This document shows, piece by piece, positions 30,154 to 39,596 of a stretch of 64,000 nt of DNA; the first letter of the stretch is position 1; each line of letters opens with the position of its first letter. Source of the stretch: Sphingomonas montanisoli. Its GTDB lineage: Bacteria > Pseudomonadota > Alphaproteobacteria > Sphingomonadales > Sphingomonadaceae. The notes beneath the pieces were generated by a model. That model made no database searches and was not told the origin of the DNA. It saw only the letters and a program-made list of their open reading frames with translations. Position numbers and translations under genes: made by a program. The stretch is from assembly GCF_008274695.1 (NCBI RefSeq), contig NZ_VTOU01000003.1:868001-932000 (forward strand), in the 5' to 3' direction.

Positions 30154-30714
30154 TCAGCTAGGCCCGATCGCCCCGTCGATCAGCGTCTTCGCCTTGTCCC
30201 CGCTCCAGTCCATCGCGCCCAGCACGCGCCACTGTTCCTTGCCCGCCGCGTCGAAGAACACCGTGGTCGGCAGCGTCTCTGTCTGGAACGCCTGCATCAG
30301 GACATTCTGGGGATCGAGATAGGGCTTGAGCGTCTTGAGCTTTTCCTTCGCGAAGAAGGGCCCGACCAGCTTCTGCCCCTCAAGATCCTGGCTGACGACG
30401 ATCAGCTGAAAGCGGCTGTCGCTGCCCGCGAGTTTCTCCAACGTCGGCATCTCGGCGATGCACGGCCCGCACCATGTCGCCCACAGGTTGACCATCAGCG
30501 GCTTGCCGCGAAATGCGGTCAGCGTAGCGGGGCCGCCGGCGGGTGCGACGAACGGAATGGCGGACATATCGGTGCCGCGCTTCGAAATATCGACCTTGCC
30601 GACCTGTTCGGGTGGGATGGCCGCTTGCGGCTGTTCGGCCGGCTTAGTATCGCAAGCCGCCAGCGAAAGCGCGAGGAGACAGGCGATTACCGGCCGTACC
30701 GACGATGCCAACAC
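30154..30714 (-). CDS. TlpA-family thioredoxin-like lipoprotein
   Basis: A 186-residue membrane-anchored thiol reductase facing the periplasm. Residues 1-20 form a lipoprotein signal with the lipobox LAAC. The thioredoxin fold follows, with catalytic WCGPC near residue 84 and the cis-proline in [10 protein letters not shown]. Such proteins reduce cytochrome c apoproteins or other exported disulfides. The only starts upstream of the signal are GTG 30714 or TTG 30711; both leave the gene one to five bases from argH on the opposite strand, so the two genes start back to back. Confidence 0.88.
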   Translation of the reverse strand: MLASSVRPVIACLLALSLAACDTKPAEQPQAAIPPEQVGKVDISKRGTDMSAIPFVAPAGGPATLTAFRGKPLMVNLWATWCGPCIAEMPTLEKLAGSDSRFQLIVVSQDLEGQKLVGPFFAKEKLKTLKPYLDPQNVLMQAFQTETLPTTVFFDAAGKEQWRVLGAMDWSGDKAKTLIDGAIGPS

Positions 30715-30715
30715 G

Positions 30716-32092
30716 ATGTGGGGCGGGCGTTTCGCCGAAGGCCCGGCTGCGGTCATGCGCGAAATCAACGCCTCGATCCCTTTCGACAAGCGACTGTGGC
30801 GGCAGGACATAGCGGGTTCGAAAGCCCATGTCGCCATGCTCGGCAAGCAGGGAATCGTCAGCACGGCGGATGCCGAGACGATCACCGGCGGGCTCGCTAC
30901 GATCGAAAGCGAATATGCCGAACGCGGCGTTCCGGTCGATCTGGCGCTCGAAGACATCCACATGGTCACCGAGACCCGGCTGGCCGAGTTGATCGGCCCC
31001 GCCGCCGGCCGGCTGCACACCGCGCGCAGCCGCAACGATCAGGTCGCGACCGATTTCAAATTGTGGGTGCGCGATGCGATCGATTCGGTCGAGGCGGGCC
31101 TGAAGGCGCTCCAGACCGTACTCGTCACCCGCGCGGGTGAACACGCCGCCAGCGTGATGCCGGGCTTCACCCACCTGCAGGTCGCCCAGCCGGTGACGCT
31201 CGGCCATCACCTGATGGCTTATTATGAGATGATCGGGCGGGACCGCAGCCGCTTCGCCGATGCGCGCGCGCGGCTCAATCGCTGCCCCCTCGGTTCAGCG
31301 GCGCTGGCCGGCACGGGCTTTCCGATCGATCGGCAGATGACGGCGGCGGCGCTCGGCTTCGACGCGCCGACCGACAATTCGCTCGATTCGGTCAGCGATC
31401 GTGACTTCGCACTCGATTATCTGATGGCGGCGACGCAGGCGTCGCTGCACCTGTCGCGCCTCGCCGAAGAATTCATCATCTGGGCGAGCCAGCCTTATGC
31501 CTTCGTCTCGCTGCCCGACAGCTATTCGACCGGCAGTTCGATCATGCCGCAGAAGCGCAATCCCGACGCGGCCGAACTGGTGCGCGGCCATTCGGGGCGG
31601 ATCGCCGGCTGCATGATGGCGCTGACGATGACGATGAAGGGCCTGCCGCTCGCTTATTCGAAGGACATGCAGGACGATAAGCCGCCGGTGTTCGAGGCGC
31701 ACGATCTGCTCGCGCTCTCGATCGCGGCGATGACCGGCATGGTCGAGAAGGTCACCTTCAACACATCCCGGCTTCGCCAGGCGGCCGAAGCCGGCTTCTC
31801 CACCGCGACCGACCTTGCCGACTGGCTGGTGCGTGTGGCGGACGTGCCGTTTCGCGAGGCGCATCACATCACCGGCACTGCGGTAAAGCTGGCGGAGCGC
31901 GAAGGCGTGGCGCTCGACAAGCTCCCGATCGAAGCACTCAAGGCGATCGATGCGCGGATCGACGATCGCGTCTATCAGGCACTGTCGGTCGACGCATCGG
32001 TCGCCAGCCGCCGCAGCCATGGTGGCACAGCGCCCGATCAGGTGCGGGAACGCATCGCACAAGCCAAGGCAGTATTGGGGATCGACGCATGA
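30716..32092 (+). CDS. argH: Argininosuccinate lyase
   Basis: Splits argininosuccinate to arginine and fumarate. From ATG 30716 the product is 458 residues: [11 protein letters not shown] at the start, [13 protein letters not shown] near 98, TSRNDQ-like [20 protein letters not shown] near 275 carrying the catalytic serine. All signatures are intact. The ATG lacks a ribosome site; GAGGAG at 30673-30678 lies 7 bases before an in-frame ATT (30686), which would add [10 protein letters not shown], similar in length to other ArgH N termini. It overlaps the next gene in an ATGA quartet. argG is 30 kb away. Confidence 0.97.
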   Translation: MWGGRFAEGPAAVMREINASIPFDKRLWRQDIAGSKAHVAMLGKQGIVSTADAETITGGLATIESEYAERGVPVDLALEDIHMVTETRLAELIGPAAGRLHTARSRNDQVATDFKLWVRDAIDSVEAGLKALQTVLVTRAGEHAASVMPGFTHLQVAQPVTLGHHLMAYYEMIGRDRSRFADARARLNRCPLGSAALAGTGFPIDRQMTAAALGFDAPTDNSLDSVSDRDFALDYLMAATQASLHLSRLAEEFIIWASQPYAFVSLPDSYSTGSSIMPQKRNPDAAELVRGHSGRIAGCMMALTMTMKGLPLAYSKDMQDDKPPVFEAHDLLALSIAAMTGMVEKVTFNTSRLRQAAEAGFSTATDLADWLVRVADVPFREAHHITGTAVKLAEREGVALDKLPIEALKAIDARIDDRVYQALSVDASVASRRSHGGTAPDQVRERIAQAKAVLGIDA

Positions 32093-32331
32093 AGACCCGC
32101 ATCGCCCTTATGTCCCTGGCGGTCGCGCTCGCCGGTTGCGGCCAGCGTGAGGCGCTGAAGCCGAAGGTCGGCCAAAGCCTTCCGCAGAAACCCGCGACTG
32201 CCGCCGTCCAGCCGACCGTTCCGCAGCTGCTGACGCCCGGCATCGACACGCGGCCTCGCCGCACCGACGATCTTCTCACCCGGTCGGAGGAACGCCCCGA
32301 CGACCGGTTCGACCTGCCCCCTCCCGGCTGA
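32089..32331 (+). CDS. Small lipoprotein, LptM (YifL)-like
   Basis: An 80-residue lipoprotein: a signal peptide with lipobox LAGC, then [10 protein letters not shown] and a proline-rich, probably disordered tail. LptM lipoproteins have a CGQKGPL-type start and help the LptD translocon mature. The position between argH and lysA is where many proteobacteria keep this gene. The match after the cysteine is loose (GQREALKP), so the name rests mainly on gene order. It overlaps argH by 4 bases; lysA follows after 9. Confidence 0.7.
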   Translation: MKTRIALMSLAVALAGCGQREALKPKVGQSLPQKPATAAVQPTVPQLLTPGIDTRPRRTDDLLTRSEERPDDRFDLPPPG

Positions 32332-32340
32332 GTTTTCCCA

Positions 32341-33612
32341 ATGGACCATTTCGATATCAAGGACGGCGTCCTCCACGCCGAAGACGTGGCGCTGCCCGAA
32401 ATCGCGGCTGCGGTGGGCACGCCCGTCTATGTCTATTCGAGCGCGACGATCGAGCGGCATGCGCGCGTCTTTCTAGACGCCGTCGCCGACGTCGAATCGG
32501 TGCCTGAGAAGCCGCTGGTCGCCTTTGCGGTGAAATCCAATCCCAACCGCGCGGTGCTCGCCATTCTCGCGAAGATGGGTCTTGGCGCCGACGTGGTTTC
32601 GGGCGGCGAACTGCTGCGTGCGCGTGCGGCAGGGATTCCGGCCGATCGCATCGTCTTTTCCGGCGTCGGCAAGACCGCCGAGGAGATGAAGCTGGCGCTG
32701 CGCGAGGGCATTTTCCAGTTCAACGTCGAATCCGAGCCCGAGGCCGAGATGCTGAGCGCGGTGGCGATCGAGCTGGGCGTGACCGCCCCGATCGCCTTCC
32801 GCATCAACCCCAATGTCGTCGCGGGCACCCACGCCAAGATCTCGACCGGAGGCTCCGAAGACAAATTCGGCGTCGCTTATGATCGCGCGATGGCGGCCTA
32901 TGCCCGTGCCGCCGAACTTCCGGGCGTCGCCGTGCGTGGCGTCGCTGTCCATATCGGCAGCCAGCTGACGAACCTCGATCCGTCGCGCGCCGCATTCGAA
33001 AAGGTCGGCGTTCTGATCGCCGAGCTGCGCGCGGCGGGCCATGATATCGTCACCGCCGATCTCGGCGGCGGCCTGGGCGTGCCTTACGATCCTGCCAAGC
33101 CCACGCCCCCCCTGCCCGACGTCTATGGCGCGATGGTGCGCGAGGTGACGGCGGGGTGGAACGTGCGCCTGCTGTTCGAACCCGGCCGTGTGATCGTCGG
33201 CAATGCCGGCGTGCTGCTGTCCAAGGTCATCCGCGTGAAGCCGGGCGTCACCGATCCGTTCGTGATCGTCGATGCGGCGATGAACGATCTGATGCGGCCA
33301 AGCCTTTACGACGCCTATCACGAGGTGCGGAACGTCACGCCCGACGGCGGGCGGATGACGGCGCATATTGTCGGGCCGATCTGCGAATCGGGCGATACCT
33401 TCGCCAAGAACCGCGAGATGGACGGTGTGGAGGCTGACGACCTCGTCACCTTCATGACCGCAGGCGCCTATGGCGCGACGATGGCAAATACCTATAATTC
33501 CCGCGCATTGACGCCCGAAGTGCTGGTTTCCGGTAACAAATGGGCGCTAGTCCGGGAGAGGCAGCCGATCGAAAGCCTGATCGCGGCAGATAAGCTGCCG
33601 CCCTGGTTGTAG
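32341..33612 (+). CDS. lysA: Diaminopimelate decarboxylase
   Basis: Last step of lysine synthesis: meso-diaminopimelate to lysine, PLP-dependent. The 423 residues form a fold III barrel with the PLP lysine in FAVKSNPNRAVL near residue 62, the glycine loop DLGGGLGVPY near 240, and the dimer-interface cysteine motif GPICESGDTFAK near 346. Length is usual. It is read with argH and the small lipoprotein gene, and galU follows after 8 bases, so a four-gene transcript is likely. Confidence 0.97.
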   Translation: MDHFDIKDGVLHAEDVALPEIAAAVGTPVYVYSSATIERHARVFLDAVADVESVPEKPLVAFAVKSNPNRAVLAILAKMGLGADVVSGGELLRARAAGIPADRIVFSGVGKTAEEMKLALREGIFQFNVESEPEAEMLSAVAIELGVTAPIAFRINPNVVAGTHAKISTGGSEDKFGVAYDRAMAAYARAAELPGVAVRGVAVHIGSQLTNLDPSRAAFEKVGVLIAELRAAGHDIVTADLGGGLGVPYDPAKPTPPLPDVYGAMVREVTAGWNVRLLFEPGRVIVGNAGVLLSKVIRVKPGVTDPFVIVDAAMNDLMRPSLYDAYHEVRNVTPDGGRMTAHIVGPICESGDTFAKNREMDGVEADDLVTFMTAGAYGATMANTYNSRALTPEVLVSGNKWALVRERQPIESLIAADKLPPWL

Positions 33613-33620
33613 GAGCAAGC

Positions 33621-34487
33621 ATGAAGCCCGTACGCAAGGCCATCTTCCCCGTCGCCGGTTTCGGCACCCGCTTTCTTCCCGCCACCAAGGCCGTCCCCAA
33701 GGAGATGCTGCCCGTCGTCGATCGGCCGCTGATCCAATATGCTGTCGACGAGGCGAAGGCTGCGGGGATCGAGCAGATGATCTTCGTGACGGGGCGCAAC
33801 AAGGGCGCGATCGAGGACTATTTCGATCGCGCCTTCGAGATCGAGACCGACCTTGCCGCCAAGGGCAAGCAGAGCTTCATCGACCTGCTCGAAACCACCC
33901 GCCTCGCCCCCGGCAAGGCCGCCTTCGTGCGACAGCAGCAGATGCTGGGCCTGGGCCATGCCGTCGCATGCGCGCGGTCTTTGGTCGGTGACGAGCCGTT
34001 CGCGGTGCTCCTGCCCGACGAGCTTCTGTGGAATCCGGCCTCACCCTGCCTGATGCAGATGACCGAGACCTATGAGAAAAAGGGCGGCAATGTCGTCGCG
34101 GTGCTCGAAGTGGCCGCCGACCAGACCCACAAATATGGCATCGTCGATCCGGGCGCGCAGGATGGTCGTGCGACCGAGATCAAGCGGATGGTGGAAAAGC
34201 CCGCGCAGGGCACCGCGCCGTCCAACCTAGCACTCGTCGGTCGCTACATCCTGCAGCCCGAAATCTTCGACCTGCTCGACAAGGGCGAGCGTGGTGCGGG
34301 CGGCGAAATCCAGCTGACCGACGCGATGGAAAAGTTGATCGGCGTCCAGCCGTTCCACGCCCAGACCTTCGACGGCACCCGCCACGATTGCGGCGACAAT
34401 GCCGGCTTCATCCAGGCGAACATCGCGCTGGCGCTGGAGCGGCCCGAAATTGCGGGCTCGATCCGGGCGTTCATCGCCAACCTTTGA
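33621..34487 (+). CDS. galU: UTP--glucose-1-phosphate uridylyltransferase
   Basis: Makes UDP-glucose for envelope polysaccharides. The 288-residue product has the nucleotide-binding start [22 protein letters not shown] (here [11 protein letters not shown]), the sugar-phosphate region [19 protein letters not shown] and the metal aspartate in [14 protein letters not shown] lies 6 bases before the ATG. It is at the end of the argH-lysA run; a dispersed repeat follows. Confidence 0.97.
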   Translation: [288 protein letters not shown]

Positions 34488-34500
34488 CGCCGCCTATCCG

Positions 34501-34600
34501 CTCGTCATTGCGACCCCGGACTTGATCCGGGGGAAGCAATCCAGTCCGCAGTTCGGAGTGGATTGCTTCGTCGCCGCAAGCGGCTCCTCGCAATGACGAG
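34501..34600. repeat. Dispersed palindrome family 4, copy 1
   Basis: CTCGTCATTGCGA at the left and TCGCAATGACGAG at the right are perfect inverted ends. Inside are a CCCCGGACTTGATCCGGGG hairpin and GGATTGCTTC repeated in inverted sense. It is related to 63537-63619. It sits between convergent galU and the aldo-keto reductase gene. Confidence 0.9.
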
Positions 34601-34608
34601 TTAGGGCG

Positions 34609-35604
34609 TCAGGCGAACTGCTCGGTCGACACCATCGACTGCATCGCCGCCGTGTAGCGGCTGCCTGAAACGGTGGTCTGGTTGATGAGTGCATCGAGTT
34701 CGGCCAGCCGCGCGTCGGACAGCGTGACGTCGTGCGCGCGCATATTCTCCTCCATATGCGCGGCGTTGGTGGTACCAGGGATGGTAACGATCGCGGGATC
34801 GCGTGCGAGCACCCAGGCAATGGCGAGTTGCGCGATCGTACAACCCTGATCGGAGGCGACTGCACGAAACCGATCGAGCAGCACCAGATTGGCGGCAAGG
34901 TTCGGCGCATTAAAGCGCGGCATCGGGCCACGCATGTCGCCCTGTTCATAGGTCGTCGTCGCATCGACCGCCCCGGCCAGAAAGCCGCGCCCGACCGGCG
35001 AGAAGGATACGAAGGTCACGCCCAGCTCGCGGCACGTGTCGAGCAGGGCGATCTCCGGATTGCGCGTCCACAGCGAATACTCGGTCTGGATCGCGGCAAT
35101 CGGATGCGTCGCATGCGCGCGGCGCAGCAGGTCCGATGAAATCTCCGACACACCGATCGATCGGATCTTGCCCGCCTCGACACCGCGGGCGAGCGCGCCG
35201 ATCGACTCCTCGATCGGCACGTTGGGATCGAGCCGGTGGAGATAATAGAGATCGATATGGTCGACGCCGAGCCGGTCAAGCGACTGATCGAGCGTCAGCG
35301 CGATCCCTTCGGGCGTGCCGTCGATCGCGCGGCCGCCCTCGCGCGTCGCGCCGAGCGCGCATTTGGAAGCTAGCGTGAATTCGTCGCGGCGATGGCGCAG
35401 CGCCTTGCCCACCAGCCGCTCGTTCGCGCCCATGCCGTAGGCCGCGGCGGTGTCGAGGAAGTCATAACCGATATCGATCGCGTGATTGAGCGCGGCGATC
35501 GCACTCGCCTCATCGGGCCGCCCGCCATAGCCGTGGCTGAACCCCATGCAACCGACACCAATCGGATTGATTTCGAACTGTCCGACCTTGCGTGTTTCCA
35601 CCAT
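34609..35604 (-). CDS. Aldo/keto reductase
   Basis: A 331-residue NADPH-dependent oxidoreductase with the TIM-barrel signatures DFLDTAAAYGMGANE (catalytic aspartate and tyrosine near residues 52-57), the lysine in LASKCALG near 80, DLYYLHRLDPNVP (the histidine) near 120 and GTTNAAHMEENM near the C terminus. It resembles the AKR13 / YajO-like group. Substrate unknown. ATG 35604 follows GGAG by 7 bases, which decides the start. It is divergent from the siroheme synthase gene. Confidence 0.95.
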   Translation of the reverse strand: MVETRKVGQFEINPIGVGCMGFSHGYGGRPDEASAIAALNHAIDIGYDFLDTAAAYGMGANERLVGKALRHRRDEFTLASKCALGATREGGRAIDGTPEGIALTLDQSLDRLGVDHIDLYYLHRLDPNVPIEESIGALARGVEAGKIRSIGVSEISSDLLRRAHATHPIAAIQTEYSLWTRNPEIALLDTCRELGVTFVSFSPVGRGFLAGAVDATTTYEQGDMRGPMPRFNAPNLAANLVLLDRFRAVASDQGCTIAQLAIAWVLARDPAIVTIPGTTNAAHMEENMRAHDVTLSDARLAELDALINQTTVSGSRYTAAMQSMVSTEQFA

Positions 35605-35687
35605 TCTCGACTCCGTCACTAGACAATCCCTGCCCTCCCGTCCTGCACCGCTTGGCAAAATCTGTCACGCGCGTAACAAGGCATCGG

Positions 35688-36431
35688 ATGCACAGCCTGC
35701 CGATCTTCGTTGCACTGAAAGGCCGCCCGGTCATCCTGATCGGCTCCGGCCCCGCTGCCGATACCAAGCGCCGCCTGCTCGAACGGGCCGGCGCGACGAT
35801 CGTCGGCGAGGATGCGACCGCGGCGCTGGCGATCGTCGCGGATGGCGACGAAGCTGCCGCGGCACGGCTTCAGGCGCGGGGCGTTCTGGTCAACGTGACC
35901 GACCGGCCCGAACTGTGCGATTTCACGCTGCCGGCCATCGTCGACCGTGATCCCGTGCTGATCGCGATCGGCACCGGTGGCGCATCGGCGGGGCTGGCGA
36001 AGGCGCTGCGGCAACGGATCGAAAGCCTGCTGCCGACGACGCTGGGCACGCTTGCGACCGCCCTCCATGCGGCTCGCCCGCGCATCCGCGCGCGATGGCC
36101 TGCGGCGGACGATCGACGCCACGCAATCGACGCCGCGTTGGCGGGGCCACTCGATCCGCTAGGCGACACTGGCGATGTCGATACCTGGCTCCAGGCGCCT
36201 GTCGCGATTGCCGAAACCGGGCTTGTCCACCTGCGTCCGCGCTCGGCCGACCCCGACGATCTGACGCTGCGCGAGGCGCGGTTGCTGGGCCGCGCCGACC
36301 GGATCTACCACCGATCCGACGCACCCGCCGCGATCCTCGATCGCGCGCGCGCCGATGCCGAACGCATAATCTGCGTCACGCCGCCCGCCACGCTGCCAGT
36401 AGGTTTGTCGATCGATCTGGAGATTCTATAG
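35688..36431 (+). CDS. Siroheme synthase N-terminal half with truncated methyltransferase remnant (CysG-N)
   Basis: A 247-residue protein. Residues 1-150 match the precorrin-2 dehydrogenase/ferrochelatase half of CysG: LPIFVALKGRPVILIGSG, AADTKRRLLERAGA, VNVTDRPELCDFTLPA, IGTGGASAGLAKALRQRIE. The last 70 residues recall only the beginning of the uroporphyrinogen-III methyltransferase half (ADPDDLTLREARLLGRAD and AAILDRARADAERI); the catalytic remainder is absent. It likely performs only dehydrogenation and iron insertion in siroheme synthesis. The ATG at 35688 is the first before the conserved block. Its TAG overlaps the corA GTG by one base. Confidence 0.85.
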   Translation: MHSLPIFVALKGRPVILIGSGPAADTKRRLLERAGATIVGEDATAALAIVADGDEAAAARLQARGVLVNVTDRPELCDFTLPAIVDRDPVLIAIGTGGASAGLAKALRQRIESLLPTTLGTLATALHAARPRIRARWPAADDRRHAIDAALAGPLDPLGDTGDVDTWLQAPVAIAETGLVHLRPRSADPDDLTLREARLLGRADRIYHRSDAPAAILDRARADAERIICVTPPATLPVGLSIDLEIL

Positions 36432-37339
36432 TGGGAACCGGCACTTGGCACATCGGCAATCAACCCGATCTGTGCTGGACCCACCTCGACGGGCGCGATC
36501 CCGAATCGGTCGAGTGGCTCGATGCGCAGGATCTGCCGCTGACGGCGCGGATCGCACTGATGGCGGTCGAGACCCGCCCGCGCTGCCAGCCGCTCGAACA
36601 AGGCACGCTGATCAACCTGCGCGGTCTGAGGAAAGTGCAGGACGAGGAGGGAGACGCGCTCGTCTCGATCCGCGTCTGGGCGGAGAAGGGGCGCGTGATT
36701 TCGGTCAGCTTCCGCCAGCTCGCGGGGCTCGACGAGCTGTGCGAACATGCGAGCCATCAGGATTATAAGGACCCCGGCGACCTGATCGCGGCGATCGCGA
36801 TCATGATCACCAGGCAGCTCGATCCCGTCGTCGCCGATCTGGGCGACAAGATCGACGATTGCGAACTCGGGCTCGATGGCGAACGCGCCTACGAACTGCG
36901 TCGCGAGATCACCAAGGCGCGGTCGGAAGCGATCAGCTATCGCCGCTTCATCGTGCCGCAGCGCCAGGCGCTGGAGACGATGAGCACGCTGCAGACCGCC
37001 TGGATCGAGGATGACGATCGCATCCACATCCGCGAAGCCGCCGATCGCTTCGCACGCATGGCCGAAGAACTGGAAGCGGTGCGCGAGCGATCGGCGCTGC
37101 TCCACGAACAGATTACCGATCTGCGCGCCGAAAAGATCGATCGCCGGTCGCTGGCGATCGCAGTGGTCGCGATGATCTTCCTGCCGCTAACCTTTGTCAC
37201 CGGTCTGCTGGGCATGAACGTCGACGGCATACCCTATGCCCACCATCCCTACAGCTTCTGGGTGGTGACGGCGTTCTGCGTGTTCGTCGGCGTCAGCGTG
37301 ACTGCCTATTTCGTGATCCGGAACTGGTTCAGGGGCTAG
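36431..37339 (+). CDS. CorA/ZntB family divalent metal transporter
   Basis: A 302-residue inner-membrane protein: a soluble N-terminal funnel, a long stalk helix (ELRREITKARSEAISYRRF), then two transmembrane helices at the C terminus with the pore motif GMN in GLLGMNVDGIPY. The MPEL-type loop of Mg-selective CorA is replaced by a VDGIPY loop closer to ZntB, so the metal may be zinc. GTG 36431 shares a base with the upstream stop codon (TAGTG), implying coupling. It overlaps the convergent HIBCH gene by 4 bases. Confidence 0.9.
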   Translation: MGTGTWHIGNQPDLCWTHLDGRDPESVEWLDAQDLPLTARIALMAVETRPRCQPLEQGTLINLRGLRKVQDEEGDALVSIRVWAEKGRVISVSFRQLAGLDELCEHASHQDYKDPGDLIAAIAIMITRQLDPVVADLGDKIDDCELGLDGERAYELRREITKARSEAISYRRFIVPQRQALETMSTLQTAWIEDDDRIHIREAADRFARMAEELEAVRERSALLHEQITDLRAEKIDRRSLAIAVVAMIFLPLTFVTGLLGMNVDGIPYAHHPYSFWVVTAFCVFVGVSVTAYFVIRNWFRG

Positions 37340-38385
37340 AGCGGCTGCGGCGTCCAGCCCTTGCCTTCTGGGAGCGGCGCGAAGACGGCGTCGATCATCT
37401 CGTCGGTGACCGCCTCTGACGTCGGCGGGCGCCATTGGGGATGGCCGGTCTTGTCAATGAGCAGCGCGCGGACGCCCTCCGCAAAGTCCTGCGAGACCGC
37501 GACGCGCGACGCGAGCCGATATTCGAGCGCCATTTCCGCCGCGAAATCGGGCAAGGTCGCCGCCTCCTTCAACAGGCGCAGGCTGATCTTGCACGACGAC
37601 GGCGATTTGTGGCTGAGCGTCTCCAACTCCTTGGTCGCCCAGTCGGACGGATCTTCGGCGAGCGCGGCGAGGATGTCCTCGTAGCGCGGCAGACCGAACA
37701 GGCGGTTGATCCGCTCGCGATTGCCGAGAATGCGCGCGGCAGGCGGGTCGATCGAGGCGTCGGCGAGGATCACGTCGATATCGCCGGGCTCGGCGGCGAT
37801 CGCGGCCTTCACGTCGCTCAGCGTTTCCGACGGCAGATAGTGGGTGGCGAGGCCGAGCGCCAAACACTCCGCCCCGTCGAGCCGCGCGCCCGTGAGCGCG
37901 AGGAAAGCGCCCGTCGCACCGGGCAATTGCGACAGATACCAGCCGCCGCCCACATCGGGGAACAGGCCGATCGTCGTTTCAGGCATAGCAAGACCCGTAT
38001 TTTCGGTCGCGATCCGATAGCGCGCGGGGGCCGAAATGCCGACGCCACCGCCCATCGTCACCCCGTCCATGAACGCGACGATCGGCTTGGGATAGGTGAA
38101 CATCAGGTGGTTGAGCCGATATTCCGTATGGAAGAAGGCGCGCGCATCCTCGCCATCCGCATCGCCTTCCGCCACCAGCCAACGCACGTCGCCGCCGGCG
38201 CAGAAGCCGCGGCCCTCACCATGATCGACGATCACCGTCGTCACCTGGACATCGCCGATCCATTCGACGAGCTGGTCGAGCATCGCCTGGCACATTTCGA
38301 GGTTGAGCGCGTGAATCGCCTTGGGCCGGGTCAGGCTGATCCGCCCGACGCCCCCTTCCACCGCGAAGTGCACCAGATCGGTCAT
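37336..38385 (-). CDS. 3-hydroxyisobutyryl-CoA hydrolase / enoyl-CoA hydratase family
   Basis: A 349-residue crotonase-fold protein. GRGFCAGGDVRWL (oxyanion hole), MDGVTMGGGVGIS and MPETTIGLFPDVGGGWYLSQLPG are the signatures of HIBCH, which frees 3-hydroxyisobutyrate in valine breakdown; the glutamate and aspartate in PETTIGLFPD are its catalytic pair. Length fits HIBCH, longer than simple enoyl-CoA hydratases. It overlaps the following yggS start by ATGA, so the two are co-translated; the link between their functions is not evident. Confidence 0.92.
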   Translation of the reverse strand: MTDLVHFAVEGGVGRISLTRPKAIHALNLEMCQAMLDQLVEWIGDVQVTTVIVDHGEGRGFCAGGDVRWLVAEGDADGEDARAFFHTEYRLNHLMFTYPKPIVAFMDGVTMGGGVGISAPARYRIATENTGLAMPETTIGLFPDVGGGWYLSQLPGATGAFLALTGARLDGAECLALGLATHYLPSETLSDVKAAIAAEPGDIDVILADASIDPPAARILGNRERINRLFGLPRYEDILAALAEDPSDWATKELETLSHKSPSSCKISLRLLKEAATLPDFAAEMALEYRLASRVAVSQDFAEGVRALLIDKTGHPQWRPPTSEAVTDEMIDAVFAPLPEGKGWTPQPL

Positions 38386-39041
38386 GCCCTGTCCCCAAAA
38401 AGCGCAGTGCCAACGCGGACATGCGTCGCGCCCAGCATCACCGCAGTTTCGAAATCGCCCGACATGCCCATGCTGAGCCCGGTCAGATCATGGCGCTTCG
38501 CCAGCTTGGCGAGCAGAGCGAAATAGGGCGCCGGCTCGGTATCGAGCGGCGGCACCGCCATCAATCCCACCACCGGCAGGCCCGCGTCGCGCGCGCGGCC
38601 GAGGATGACCGGCAGATCGTCGATCCCGCAGCCGCCTTTCTGATCCTCGGCGCCGATATTGACCTGAATGAAGCAATCGGGGCGCTTTTCCGCCGCGTCC
38701 ATCGCCTTGGCCAAAGCCTCGATCAGCGAGGGGCGATCGACCGAATGGATCGCATCGAACAGGGCCACCGCCTCGCGCGCCTTGTTCGACTGGAGCTGGC
38801 CGATCAGGTGGAGGCGCACGGCGTCGCGGGGCAGGCCGGGCCATTTCTCCTCGGCTTCCTGCACGCGATTCTCGCCGAAGCTGGCCTGGCCTTCGTCGAT
38901 CAGCGGGCGGATCGCTGCAGCAGGCTTGGTCTTCGAAACGGCGATGAGTTCGATGTCGGCGGCTTTGCGCCCCGCAATTTCGGCCACCTGCGCAATGCGC
39001 GCGCGGATATCGGCCAACGGGCTGGTGTCGATCGCGATCAT
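38382..39041 (-). CDS. YggS family PLP homeostasis protein
   Basis: A 219-residue PLP-binding barrel. IELIAVSKTKPA near residue 35 carries the PLP lysine; FGENRVQEAEEKW, HLIGQLQSNKAR and LSMGMSGDFETAVMLGATHVRVGTALFG follow in order. Members buffer PLP and affect amino-acid pools. MIAIDTS at 39041 was chosen because upstream sequence contains the ribosome site of the opposite-strand thiE-like gene. Read here in front of the HIBCH gene with a 4-base overlap. Confidence 0.95.
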   Translation of the reverse strand: MIAIDTSPLADIRARIAQVAEIAGRKAADIELIAVSKTKPAAAIRPLIDEGQASFGENRVQEAEEKWPGLPRDAVRLHLIGQLQSNKAREAVALFDAIHSVDRPSLIEALAKAMDAAEKRPDCFIQVNIGAEDQKGGCGIDDLPVILGRARDAGLPVVGLMAVPPLDTEPAPYFALLAKLAKRHDLTGLSMGMSGDFETAVMLGATHVRVGTALFGDRA

Positions 39042-39062
39042 GTCGCTGCTATAGGAGGGGCG

Positions 39063-39596
39063 ATGAAGCGCCGCCACCCTTACCCGCAACTCTGGATGAT
39101 GACCGACGAACGGCAGGGCGACGCACTGTTCGCGGCGGTCGCGCATATGCCACGCGGTGCGGGCGTGATCTTCCGGCACCATGCCACCCCGATGGCAGAA
39201 CGACGCATTCTGTTCGATCGGTTGCATGCACTGTGCCGGCGTCGCGGGGTGATGCTGTTACTCGCCGGCGACGACGCCAACGCGCGTCGGTGGCGCGCTG
39301 ACGGGAGCCACCATCGCCACGCGGGCCCGCCCCGCATCGGCACCGCGCCGGCCCATGATCTTCGTGAATTACGCGCGGCCGAGCGATCGGGCGCGGCGCT
39401 GATCCTGATATCGCCTGTCCACGCCACCCGATCGCATCCCGGCGCGCCGGCGCTTGGGCAGATGCGGTTCGCGGCGCTTATGCGGGCGACGCGGACGCCG
39501 GTGCTGGCATTGGGCGGGATGGATGCGAAGCGCGGGCGGATCGCGATCCGTCTGGGTGCTTATGGATGGGCGGCGATCGACGCCTGGACCCGCTGA
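39063..39596 (+). CDS. Thiamine phosphate synthase (ThiE/TenI-like)
   Basis: A 177-residue barrel of the ThiE/TenI superfamily: LWMMTDERQG at the start, GVIFRHHATP, VMLLLAGDDANAR, LILISPVHATRSHPGAPALG and VLALGGMDAKRG. The pattern is that of thiamine-phosphate pyrophosphorylase-like proteins, but several ThiE residues (for example the K-D-x-D phosphate site) are not obvious, so it may not make thiamine. TAGGAGGGG lies just before the ATG. It is divergent from yggS and abuts the beta-barrel gene end to end. Confidence 0.78.
   Translation: MKRRHPYPQLWMMTDERQGDALFAAVAHMPRGAGVIFRHHATPMAERRILFDRLHALCRRRGVMLLLAGDDANARRWRADGSHHRHAGPPRIGTAPAHDLRELRAAERSGAALILISPVHATRSHPGAPALGQMRFAALMRATRTPVLALGGMDAKRGRIAIRLGAYGWAAIDAWTR

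Noticed and set aside
37336-38385. Labelling the crotonase-fold protein as plain enoyl-CoA hydratase
   Set aside because: The length and the ETTIGLFPDVGGG segment fit 3-hydroxyisobutyryl-CoA hydrolase better.
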